Positions 1 to 5,241 of a stretch of DNA of 7,667 nt are shown here, one piece after another. The notes under the pieces are model-generated. The model was given only the letters and a program-made list of their open reading frames with translations, searched no databases and was not told the origin of the DNA. The stretch lies in contig JAHFQG010000051.1 of the NCBI GenBank assembly GCA_023266415.1, positions 1 through 7,667 on the forward strand, read 5' to 3'. The DNA is from Francisellaceae bacterium. Lineage in GTDB: Bacteria; Pseudomonadota; Gammaproteobacteria; Berkiellales; Berkiellaceae. Positions within the stretch are counted from its first letter, which is position 1, and each line of letters begins with the position of its first letter. The position numbers and the translations under genes are program-made.

Positions 1-210
1 GCATCTTGTGAGTTATATTCTATTTTGAAGCGTCCTGATGAAAAACAGGTAACAGAACGGGCTTATAACAACCCGAAATTTGTGGAAGATGTGGTTCGAG
101 ATGTGGCACAGCGGTTGAAAAAGAATCCGGATATTTTAAATTATAAGGTGGGCTCTGTAAATTTTGAGTCTATTCATAATCATTCAGCGTACGCTATGAT
201 CCAAGGGTGA
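1..210 (+). CDS. folE2: GTP cyclohydrolase FolE2 (GTP cyclohydrolase IB), 3' end only
   Basis: The reading frame is open from the first base of the window, so this is the last 69 codons of a gene that starts outside it, not a small gene starting at the TTG at 25. The visible protein has the block [11 protein letters not shown], then [16 protein letters not shown], and ends in [17 protein letters not shown] recognise this as the C-terminus of FolE2, the type IB enzyme that converts GTP to dihydroneopterin triphosphate for folate (and in some bacteria queuosine) synthesis in the cytoplasm. The IHNHSAY block probably carries one of the active-site metal ligands; that is from knowledge of the family, not shown here. 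FolE2 is unrelated in sequence to FolE and can work with metals other than zinc. The gene is convergent with the peptide cassette and separated from it by a hairpin. TGA ends it at 210. Confidence 0.9.
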   Translation, partial: ASCELYSILKRPDEKQVTERAYNNPKFVEDVVRDVAQRLKKNPDILNYKVGSVNFESIHNHSAYAMIQG

Positions 211-222
211 ACACGGCACGAC

Positions 223-254
223 ATCCCGAATATAACCCCCGTTATACTCGGGAT
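223..254. terminator. Hairpin between convergent genes, possible bidirectional terminator
   Basis: Arms 223-236 (ATCCCGAATATAAC) and 241-254 (GTTATACTCGGGAT) form a 14-bp stem around a four-base loop. The single non-Watson-Crick pair is A-C in the plus transcript but G-U in the minus transcript, so the minus RNA folds slightly better. It sits 12 bases after the folE2 stop and 16 bases past the peptide C stop, where a shared terminator would be expected. Neither side has a clear T-run, so it is not a classic intrinsic terminator; it could instead protect the 3' end of the peptide mRNA. Confidence 0.5.
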
Positions 255-280
255 AACGGTTAGATAACGGTTAGATAACG
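252..280 (-). repeat. 11-bp tandem repeat, about 2.6 copies
   Basis: Read on the minus strand, CGTTATCTAAC occurs at 280-270 and again at 269-259, followed by a partial CGTTATC at 258-252. The first copy contains the last codons and the TAA stop of peptide C, and the last copy runs into the hairpin. Simple slippage duplication is the likeliest origin. Copy number could vary between strains without changing the peptide, because the stop lies in the first copy. Confidence 0.75.
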
Positions 281-477
281 ACGTAGTACGGATTATATCC
301 ATAATCGTAATAGGGATAATAATCATAGTAGTAATAGTCGTCGAATAAAAGTGCGTCGACTAACAACAAATCGTAATACAAGGGATCATAATAATACGGG
401 GTATAATAATACGGATCATATGTGTAGTAATAACCACCAGAAACGACTTGAGTTTCTGTAGGGTGTAGTGTGCGCAT
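271..477 (-). CDS. Peptide C: tyrosine-rich secreted peptide with double-glycine leader
   Basis: This 68-aa product starts at the ATG at 477, which has a strong AGGAGG ribosome binding site five bases upstream. Residues 1-15, MRTLHPTETQVVSGG, resemble the colicin V leader (MRTL...VSGG) and should be cut after Gly15 by the C39 protease of the exporter upstream. The predicted core is 53 residues: 24 Tyr, 8 Asp, no Lys, Arg, Cys or His. Tyrosine runs of two to four alternate with D, T and P (YYYT, DPYYYT, YYYDPL), surrounding a short hydrophobic centre, LLLVDALLF, at about residues 36-44. The net charge is near -8, very unlike pore-forming bacteriocins. I do not recognise the core. Speculative roles are a structural or tyrosine-crosslinked secreted peptide, a metal or surface binder, or a signal. 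The leader and position support a real gene; the function is unknown. Confidence 0.8.
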   Translation of the reverse strand: MRTLHPTETQVVSGGYYYTYDPYYYTPYYYDPLYYDLLLVDALLFDDYYYYDYYPYYDYGYNPYYVVI

Positions 478-485
478 AGTTACCT

Positions 486-494
486 CCTAGGGGG
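486..494 (-). promoter_or_regulatory. CCCCCTAGG element upstream of peptide C
   Basis: CCCCCTAGG lies at 494-486, just upstream of and partly overlapping the peptide C ribosome binding site. Related blocks occur upstream of the other two peptides: CTCCTAGG at 1007-1000 (A) and CCCCCCTAGA at 712-703 (B). In A and B the block falls just after the predicted -10 box, near the expected transcription start. Here the preceding AT-rich stretch CAATAT (501-496) is only a weak -10, with no convincing -35. A shared start-site or regulator element is inferred; in C it may simply be part of the ribosome binding site. Confidence 0.3.
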
Positions 495-520
495 CATATT
501 GTCAGAAATTCGGCCCTTAT

Positions 521-670
521 TTAAACAGGGGCAGGGAGAGCCGCACCATACACATGGTAAACATCGCCCATGAATTCGTGATATTCAAAGTGCTCTATAT
601 TGACCATAATAGTGACATCTTCTTGTCCACCCGAGATACTGGACATTTCTTCAGTATTTAAGTGACGCAT
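521..670 (-). CDS. Peptide B: 49-aa double-glycine leader peptide
   Basis: An ATG at 670-668 opens a 49-codon frame ending in TAA at 523-521, with AGGAG seven bases upstream. Residues 1-15 read MRHLNTEEMSSISGG, a colicin-V-like leader that differs from the peptide A leader at only three positions and shares 40 of 48 bases with its first 16 codons. The predicted core of 34 residues starts QEDVTIMVNIEHFEYHEFMG and ends GDVYHVYGAALPAPV. It has four Glu, two Asp and three His but no Lys, Arg or Cys. GDVY recurs in the core of peptide A. The leader, the ribosome binding site and the promoter upstream make a real gene likely despite its size. It is probably exported and trimmed by the CvaB-like transporter. 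Whether it kills, signals or partners with peptide A as a two-peptide system cannot be told. Confidence 0.8.
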   Translation of the reverse strand: MRHLNTEEMSSISGGQEDVTIMVNIEHFEYHEFMGDVYHVYGAALPAPV

Positions 671-704
671 GTAAGTACTCCTAATAATAAAAGACTGTGT
701 CGTC

Positions 705-728
705 TAGGGGGGTAATAATACCCCCCTA
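705..728. promoter_or_regulatory. Perfect 10-bp inverted repeat over the peptide B promoter, candidate operator
   Basis: TAGGGGGGTA (705-714) and TACCCCCCTA (719-728) are exact inverted copies separated by four bases. The palindrome covers the end of the spacer, the whole -10 box (720-715) and the probable start site of the peptide B promoter. That placement is typical of a repressor operator. It could also form an RNA stem if peptide A transcripts read through, but no T-run follows on the minus strand, which argues against an intrinsic terminator. Confidence 0.5.
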
Positions 729-743
729 AACCAAACAAGTCAA
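715..743 (-). promoter_or_regulatory. Predicted sigma70 promoter for peptide B
   Basis: On the minus strand TTGACT (743-738) and TATTAT (720-715) are separated by exactly 17 bases. Each hexamer matches five of six bases of the TTGACA/TATAAT consensus. The start site would fall near 708-705, giving a leader of about 35 bases before the ATG at 670. This lets peptide B be expressed independently of the exporter genes. Confidence 0.55.
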
Positions 744-751
744 TTACTCAA

Positions 752-973
752 CTACGGCATAGGAGGTACGAGAGGGCCATTACTCCCATTATTAGGAGGA
801 AAAGATGGGTTTGTGGGCAATAAGGGGTTCACGGGAGGTACAATGGGGCCATTACACGGATTACAGCCAGGACCTGGAATAAAAGGGGCTGTATATACAT
901 CTCCATATATGTATATATTAGTATCTTGACCGCCCGAAACACTGGACATTTCTTCAGTTCTTAAATAACGCAT
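752..973 (-). CDS. Peptide A: Pro/Asn/Gly-rich peptide with double-glycine leader and CNPC motif
   Basis: This 73-aa product starts at the ATG at 973, with AGGAG six bases upstream. It lies 46 bases after the exporter stop. The leader MRYLRTEEMSSVSGG is nearly the same as that of peptide B and has the colicin V form. The predicted 58-residue core opens QDTNIYIYGDVYTAPF and then becomes low in complexity: 16 Pro, 8 Asn and 6 Gly, with repeated NP and PP pairs. Its only two cysteines are C38 and C41 in GCNPCNGP, which could form a small disulfide loop or bind a metal. There are no Lys or Arg residues in the core. I do not recognise the core and it lacks the GxxxG-rich hydrophobic helix usual in colicin V relatives, so the antimicrobial label is only a possibility. 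No modification enzyme is nearby. Confidence 0.8.
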   Translation of the reverse strand: MRYLRTEEMSSVSGGQDTNIYIYGDVYTAPFIPGPGCNPCNGPIVPPVNPLLPTNPSFPPNNGSNGPLVPPMP

Positions 974-1007
974 GTCATACTCCTTGTAAAAACAAACGAC
1001 CTAGGAG

Positions 1008-1036
1008 AGTGTATCGGATCTACCGTGTCTTTTCAA
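1008..1036 (-). promoter_or_regulatory. Predicted promoter for peptide A, -35 box inside the exporter gene
   Basis: TTGAAA (1036-1031) and TACACT (1013-1008) on the minus strand are 17 bases apart. The -35 matches five of six consensus bases and the -10 four of six. The -35 box lies in the last codons of the exporter gene. CTCCTAGG follows the -10 directly, as a similar block does at the peptide B promoter. The leader before the ATG at 973 would be about 30 bases. Confidence 0.4.
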
Positions 1037-3134
1037 TCAGTCCTGTTGCATTCAAAATCCAGATTTTATCGGCGCTTTGAATGGTTTCAGGGCGATGGGC
1101 AATGATGATACGAGTCATGTTCAGTGTTTTTACAGCTTCACTGACAGCGCGTTCGAGAGGAATGTCCAAATGGCTGGTGGCTTCGTCTAAAAAAAGAATT
1201 TTAGGGTTGCGATACAAGGCTCTGGCCAGTAGAATGCGTTGCTTTTGTCCGCCCGATAAGGTGGTGCCCATATCGCCAATGAGGGTATTGTATCCCATGG
1301 GCATGCGCGTAATATCGGAGGCGATGGCGGCCAATTCGGCCACTTTTTCAATATGGGCCATGTTATAATCGGTGTCAAAAAAACAGATATTGTCGCGAAT
1401 AGAACCGCTCAGGAGTTGGTCATTTTGCATTACTGCCGCAATTTGAGCACGATAGGCCACAATGCCCAATCGAGCGAGAGGGACGTCATCTACCCATACT
1501 TCGCCTTGTGTGGGATCGAACAAGCCCATCATCACCTTCAGGAGTGTGGTTTTACCCACCCCGGAAGGGCCAATCAAAGCAATGGATTGGCCGGGTTCGA
1601 TGGTGAGAGACAGGTGTTGAAAAATGGGTTTGTCGGTTTCACTGTAGGCAAAGCCAATGTCTTTGATAGCTAACTTGCCTTGAATGGGCTTAAATTGGCT
1701 GGGGGTTTGGTCTTGAAGGGCTTTTTCTTTGGGGGTGAGGGCCATATCCGCGATGCGGTCGAGGTGAAGGCCAATCATTTTCAGTTCGATACCTTTATCG
1801 ATTAAAGTGCCAGATCGGCTGGTGAATTGTTCTTTGTAGGCCATAAAGGCAAAGAGCATCCCGATAGACATTTGGTGATCAATCACCAAATGAGCGGCGC
1901 CATAGACCACGAAGATATTTTGGGCTCCAAACAAAATGGCGTTTATAGCCTGGTAGGTTAGGCGAAATTTTCCAATTTGGATGCCGGTGTTGAGGGTATC
2001 GGCAAATCGATTTTCCCAGACGGTTTGGCGCTGGTTTTCTTTCCCAAAAATTTTAATACTTTGGATACCGCGCATGCTTTCCATAAACTGGGAACTTTCA
2101 CGGGCTTTGGCCACGATGTTTTCTTCAGTCATTTGACGGAATAGGTAGTAAGAAAAAAATCGGATGCTGCCATACAACAATACGCTGCCAAAAACCACAC
2201 AAGCCAAGAGGGGGCTATAGATAAACAAGACGATAAAGGTGGTGAGGGCCATCAGTCCATCGACCAAGGCTTCGACAATACCAGTGGTGATTAAATCTTT
2301 GATGGTGCCTAATGAGCCAAAGCGGGAGACGATATCGCCAATGTGACGTTTTTCAAAATAGCTAAGAGGCAAGCGAATGAGGTGGCTAAACAGGTGAGCC
2401 CCCATTTGAATGCTGAGTAAGTTACTGATATAGAGCACCACAAACCCACGTAGGGCGGTGGTGAAGGTAGAAATGAGCATAAGGAGGCCAAACCCAATAG
2501 ACAGCACCGTAATCAGATGCACATCGTGTACCACAACGGCTTCATCCACTATCCATTGCATGTAAAAAGGGCTTAAAACCGCAAACACTTGTAACGATAA
2601 CGATAAAATGAGTACTTTGGTTAACGAACCATATAACCCTTTGATATTCTTGAAGAAAGCAGATAATGGCAAGCGAGATTTTTCTTCTTTGGGTTGAAAC
2701 TCTGGGGTTGGAGTCAGTTCGAGGGCGATACCAGTAAAATGTTTGGAAGTTTCCGTTAAAGAGAGGCATCGTTCACCCATGGCTGGATCGAGGATAACAA
2801 TGTCGTTTTTGCCCACTTTTTTAAGCACCACAAAGTGATTCATATCCCAATGCAAGATAGCAGGCAGGCGCAGTTGAGATAACTCGTTGAGTTCTAGTCG
2901 AAGGGGGCGGGAAGAAAAATGGAGGTTGTGTGCAAATTGAATTAAATCGTTTAACGCAATGCCACGTAAAGTGATAGGGAAGTCACGTCGCAGGGTATTT
3001 AGGTCAGTTTGATAACCATAATAGCACGCCACCATGGCCAAGCAGGCCAATCCGCATTCTGCCACTTCCGTTTGTAAAATGAGGGGTAGTCGTTGTTTTG
3101 AAAAATGTAACAGCTCAATGAGTTTATGAGTCAT
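1020..3134 (-). CDS. Peptidase-containing ABC exporter for double-glycine peptides (CvaB/RaxB type, C39 protease)
   Basis: This 704-aa inner-membrane protein cuts double-glycine leaders and exports the mature peptides with ATP. Residues 1-140 are a C39 protease: Gln21 (oxyanion), catalytic Cys27 in AECGLACLAMV, His100 in MNHFVVL and Asp116 in ILDPA, so it should be active. About six membrane segments lie between roughly 170 and 440. The ATPase domain has Walker A GPSGVGKT (522-529), Q-loop Gln570, signature LSGGQ (626-630), Walker B ILFLDEA (646-652), D-loop SHLD (654-657) and His680. Length matches CvaB (about 700 aa). It overlaps the fusion-protein gene by ATGA (start at 3134, stop of the partner at 3131), implying coupled translation. 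The three SGG-leader genes immediately downstream are its obvious substrates. Proteins without the protease, such as HlyB, are excluded by the intact Cys and His. Confidence 0.95.
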   Translation of the reverse strand: MTHKLIELLHFSKQRLPLILQTEVAECGLACLAMVACYYGYQTDLNTLRRDFPITLRGIALNDLIQFAHNLHFSSRPLRLELNELSQLRLPAILHWDMNHFVVLKKVGKNDIVILDPAMGERCLSLTETSKHFTGIALELTPTPEFQPKEEKSRLPLSAFFKNIKGLYGSLTKVLILSLSLQVFAVLSPFYMQWIVDEAVVVHDVHLITVLSIGFGLLMLISTFTTALRGFVVLYISNLLSIQMGAHLFSHLIRLPLSYFEKRHIGDIVSRFGSLGTIKDLITTGIVEALVDGLMALTTFIVLFIYSPLLACVVFGSVLLYGSIRFFSYYLFRQMTEENIVAKARESSQFMESMRGIQSIKIFGKENQRQTVWENRFADTLNTGIQIGKFRLTYQAINAILFGAQNIFVVYGAAHLVIDHQMSIGMLFAFMAYKEQFTSRSGTLIDKGIELKMIGLHLDRIADMALTPKEKALQDQTPSQFKPIQGKLAIKDIGFAYSETDKPIFQHLSLTIEPGQSIALIGPSGVGKTTLLKVMMGLFDPTQGEVWVDDVPLARLGIVAYRAQIAAVMQNDQLLSGSIRDNICFFDTDYNMAHIEKVAELAAIASDITRMPMGYNTLIGDMGTTLSGGQKQRILLARALYRNPKILFLDEATSHLDIPLERAVSEAVKTLNMTRIIIAHRPETIQSADKIWILNATGLIEKTR

Positions 3135-4384
3135 GACAGACGTCCCTTAAAGCTGTAAATAGGGGCTAATACCCATTCTAGTAGGGATCTTGAATGTTGT
3201 AGAATATCGGCTTCCACCAACATACCGGCTTCTAAGGGAACTTCTTTTCCGTAGGCTTGGATGGTTTGCTTATCGAGTAAGACACGCACCCGGTACACGG
3301 GCTCTTCAATTTTAACAGCACCGGATATCTCATTTGGGTTTAGGATGGTGTGGGTAATTTCCTGAATTTTGCCTTGGTAGATGCCAAATTTTTCATGAGG
3401 GAATGCAGCATAGCGCAGATGAACTTCTTGGCCAACGGCCACAAATCCGATAGCGCGGGTGGGGACATAAAGTTCTGCATATAACTGAGTATCTTCTGGG
3501 ATGATGGAAAACAGCAGTAAATTATTTCCCCCCACCGATTGGCCAGGTTTGACTTGTAGTGTGGTGACGATACCGGAGATAGGGGCTTTAATCACTATTT
3601 CTTTTCGGCCTGTGACTTCGGCTTTTTTCTGAATCAGTTCGGACAATTGATTTTTGAGGTTAGATATTTTGGCCATTGCTTGCGCTGGCAAGACTTTTGC
3701 AGAGGCTTTCAGGGTGTCTAATCCGGTTTTTTTGCTAACGAGCTGACGTTGTAATTCTTCTAACTGTTGTTTTTGGGTGAGGTATTCTTCTTGGTAATTT
3801 TGAAATCCAATTTCCGACAAATGTCCTTGTTCTGCCAGGCGTTTGGCGCCAAAAACTCGTTTTTCGATGATGCTGAGCTTTTCTTGTTGGGTGCTTAATT
3901 GTTGGTCCATCTGAGCGATTTCTTGCTCAGTGCCCGCAATCTGGTTTTTAAAGTTTTGGGTTTCTGAGCGCCACAATGATTCTTCCCCTACAATTTGGCG
4001 TGCAATTTCGACTTCCATGTGTTCAATTTGTTTTAAGCTGACGGAATCGATGTCACTGCCCTCTTCGAGCGAGCGGGTATTGGTGGCGGTGAGCACAATA
4101 TCGCCCGCCATGACTTTAGCCCCTTCTTCAAAAAAAACTTCGGTGATGGTAGCTGCGCTGGGAGCGTATAATTTGGCCAAACCTTTATCGGGCACCAAAT
4201 AACCTTGTACAATTTCACGAGGTGTGTAGGAGGCAAAACAGAGGAAAATGACAATTATGAGGGTGATAGAGGCGAAGAAGCCAGTTAGCAAAGTAGTAGA
4301 CAAAGGGTGGACCAGCAATACTTGTCCAAAGAAGGTATTTTGTTGGTTATCGAGAGCTTCTTTTCGGAATAGATTGTCGGACAC
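3131..4384 (-). CDS. HlyD-family membrane fusion protein (CvaA/RaxA type)
   Basis: This 417-aa periplasmic adaptor links the ABC exporter to an outer-membrane channel of the TolC kind, which is not in the window. It has a cytoplasmic N-terminus, one membrane segment at about 29-51, a first lipoyl half around 58-100 (VQGYLVPDKG, APSAATITEVFFEEGAKV), a long Gln/Glu-rich coiled coil from about 115 to 260, the second lipoyl half (IVIKAPISGIVTTLQVKPGQ, 263-282) and a beta-barrel end with EAGMLVEADI (385-394). Length fits CvaA (413 aa). The start is GTG at 4384, with AGGGGG about nine bases upstream. It lies only 24 bases after nusB with no visible terminator, so read-through from the rib operon is likely. 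TATGAT at 4413-4408 could be a local -10, but no good -35 accompanies it. Confidence 0.93.
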   Translation of the reverse strand: MSDNLFRKEALDNQQNTFFGQVLLVHPLSTTLLTGFFASITLIIVIFLCFASYTPREIVQGYLVPDKGLAKLYAPSAATITEVFFEEGAKVMAGDIVLTATNTRSLEEGSDIDSVSLKQIEHMEVEIARQIVGEESLWRSETQNFKNQIAGTEQEIAQMDQQLSTQQEKLSIIEKRVFGAKRLAEQGHLSEIGFQNYQEEYLTQKQQLEELQRQLVSKKTGLDTLKASAKVLPAQAMAKISNLKNQLSELIQKKAEVTGRKEIVIKAPISGIVTTLQVKPGQSVGGNNLLLFSIIPEDTQLYAELYVPTRAIGFVAVGQEVHLRYAAFPHEKFGIYQGKIQEITHTILNPNEISGAVKIEEPVYRVRVLLDKQTIQAYGKEVPLEAGMLVEADILQHSRSLLEWVLAPIYSFKGRLS

Positions 4385-4408
4385 GATTTAACTACCCCCT
4401 TCAACCTA

Positions 4409-4825
4409 TCATACTAGGGTTTTGGACACCTTATCCAGCACTCCATTAATGTATTTATGGCTTGACTGAGCACCAAATTGTTTGGCTAACTCAATTGCTT
4501 CATTTATCACCACTTTACAGGGTATTTCTCGTTGAAATAAAAGCTCATAAACAGCCAATCGCAAAATAGACAGCTCGATGGGGGTCATTTTGCTGACATC
4601 GCGGTCTAAAAAAGGGACAAAAGCTGCTTGAACATCGGATAAATTTTTAGCCACTTCAATAACTAATGTTTTATAATATTCAAAATCTAGCGGCACATCT
4701 GAATCTCGATCAACGAGGGTATCTTCAGCCACACGCAAAATGCCATTGTCGCTGATATGCCACGCATACAGAGCCTGTATCGCCAAAGCCCGCGTATTGT
4801 ATCGTCGAGACAGGAGCTGACTCAT
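4409..4825 (-). CDS. nusB: Transcription antitermination factor NusB
   Basis: NusB binds boxA RNA with NusE (S10) to promote antitermination on rRNA operons. The product is 138 aa from the ATG at 4825 (E. coli 139 aa). It begins MSQLLSRRYNTRALAIQALYAW, where the Arg-rich helix corresponds to the RNA-binding N-terminus. It has the conserved PIELSILRLAVYELLF and VVINEAIELAKQFG blocks and ends SSHKYINGVLDKVSKTLV, all highly typical. I chose the ATG at 4825 because it forms an ATGA overlap with the ribH stop. A longer reading from GTG at 4849 would add eight residues, overlap ribH by 28 bases and lack family support. The SD is weak, in keeping with translational coupling. It closes the riboflavin operon, a common arrangement, and the secretion cassette follows 24 bases later. 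Confidence 0.95.
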   Translation of the reverse strand: MSQLLSRRYNTRALAIQALYAWHISDNGILRVAEDTLVDRDSDVPLDFEYYKTLVIEVAKNLSDVQAAFVPFLDRDVSKMTPIELSILRLAVYELLFQREIPCKVVINEAIELAKQFGAQSSHKYINGVLDKVSKTLV

Positions 4826-5241
4826 AAAATATCGCTCAACACACGACACATATCCAACACAGCCAGAGCGGCATCAGCCCCTCGATTACCCAGACGCCCC
4901 CCAGCCCGATCGAACGCTTGTTCGAGGGTATCGGTGGTAACAACGCCAAAAATAACGGGTAGTTGGTATTTTAAGCTGACAGTAGTCAGACCGCTAGCAC
5001 ACTGTCCGGCCACAAAATCGAAATGGGCGGTTTGACCTCGTATCACACAGCCTAAGGCAATAATCCCATCATATTTTTGAAGGGAGGCCAATTTATCACA
5101 CATCAAAGGCAATTCAAACGCACCCGGAACCCAGAAAACTTCCGGCTCTATATTTTGGCTACCGAGTATTTCCATCGCCCCTTTGAGCAACGCATCTACA
5201 ATAATGTCATTAAATTTGGAGGCGGCAACAGCAATTTTCAT
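4822..5241 (-). CDS. ribH: 6,7-dimethyl-8-ribityllumazine synthase
   Basis: RibH condenses 5-amino-6-ribitylamino-uracil with 3,4-dihydroxybutanone 4-phosphate to give lumazine, the substrate of RibE. Visible motifs are SKFN (residues 8-11), VPGAFELP (38-45), GCVIRGQTAHFDFVAG (64-79, with the general base His73) and FDRAGGRLGNRG (110-121, with phosphate-binding Arg112). At 139 aa it is shorter than the usual 150-160, and the lost part is the N-terminal strand before LKIAV. The next in-frame upstream stop is at 5269-5271. Between it and 5241 there is no ATG, GTG or TTG, only a CTG at 5262, so the short start is best supported. AGAGGT stands six bases before the ATG. The gene overlaps ribB (ATGA) and nusB (ATGA). 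Confidence 0.94.
   Translation of the reverse strand: MKIAVAASKFNDIIVDALLKGAMEILGSQNIEPEVFWVPGAFELPLMCDKLASLQKYDGIIALGCVIRGQTAHFDFVAGQCASGLTTVSLKYQLPVIFGVVTTDTLEQAFDRAGGRLGNRGADAALAVLDMCRVLSDIL

Noticed and set aside
25..210. A separate small gene starting at TTG 25
   Set aside because: The frame is open to base 1 and the upstream residues ASCELYSI continue the FolE2 alignment; it is the tail of a longer gene.
252..280. CRISPR-like or attachment-site repeat
   Set aside because: Units are 11 bp, directly adjoining with no spacers, and no integrase or cas gene is near; a slippage repeat explains it.
705..728. Intrinsic terminator after peptide A
   Set aside because: The stem is strong but is followed on the minus strand by GACGACACAG, with no T-run, and it coincides with a well-spaced promoter, so an operator reading is preferred.
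752..973. Lanthipeptide or other modified-peptide precursor for peptide A
   Set aside because: It has only two Cys in CNPC, few Ser/Thr and no modification enzyme in the window; an unmodified or disulfide-bonded peptide is simpler.
1353..1673. Plus-strand 106-codon frame inside the exporter gene
   Set aside because: It lies opposite the conserved ATPase domain and its product has no recognisable features; it is a shadow of the real gene. The same holds for the other frames opposite the rib genes and the adaptor.
4825..4849. GTG start adding eight residues to NusB
   Set aside because: It would overlap ribH by 28 bases; the ATG at 4825 gives the usual length and an ATGA overlap.
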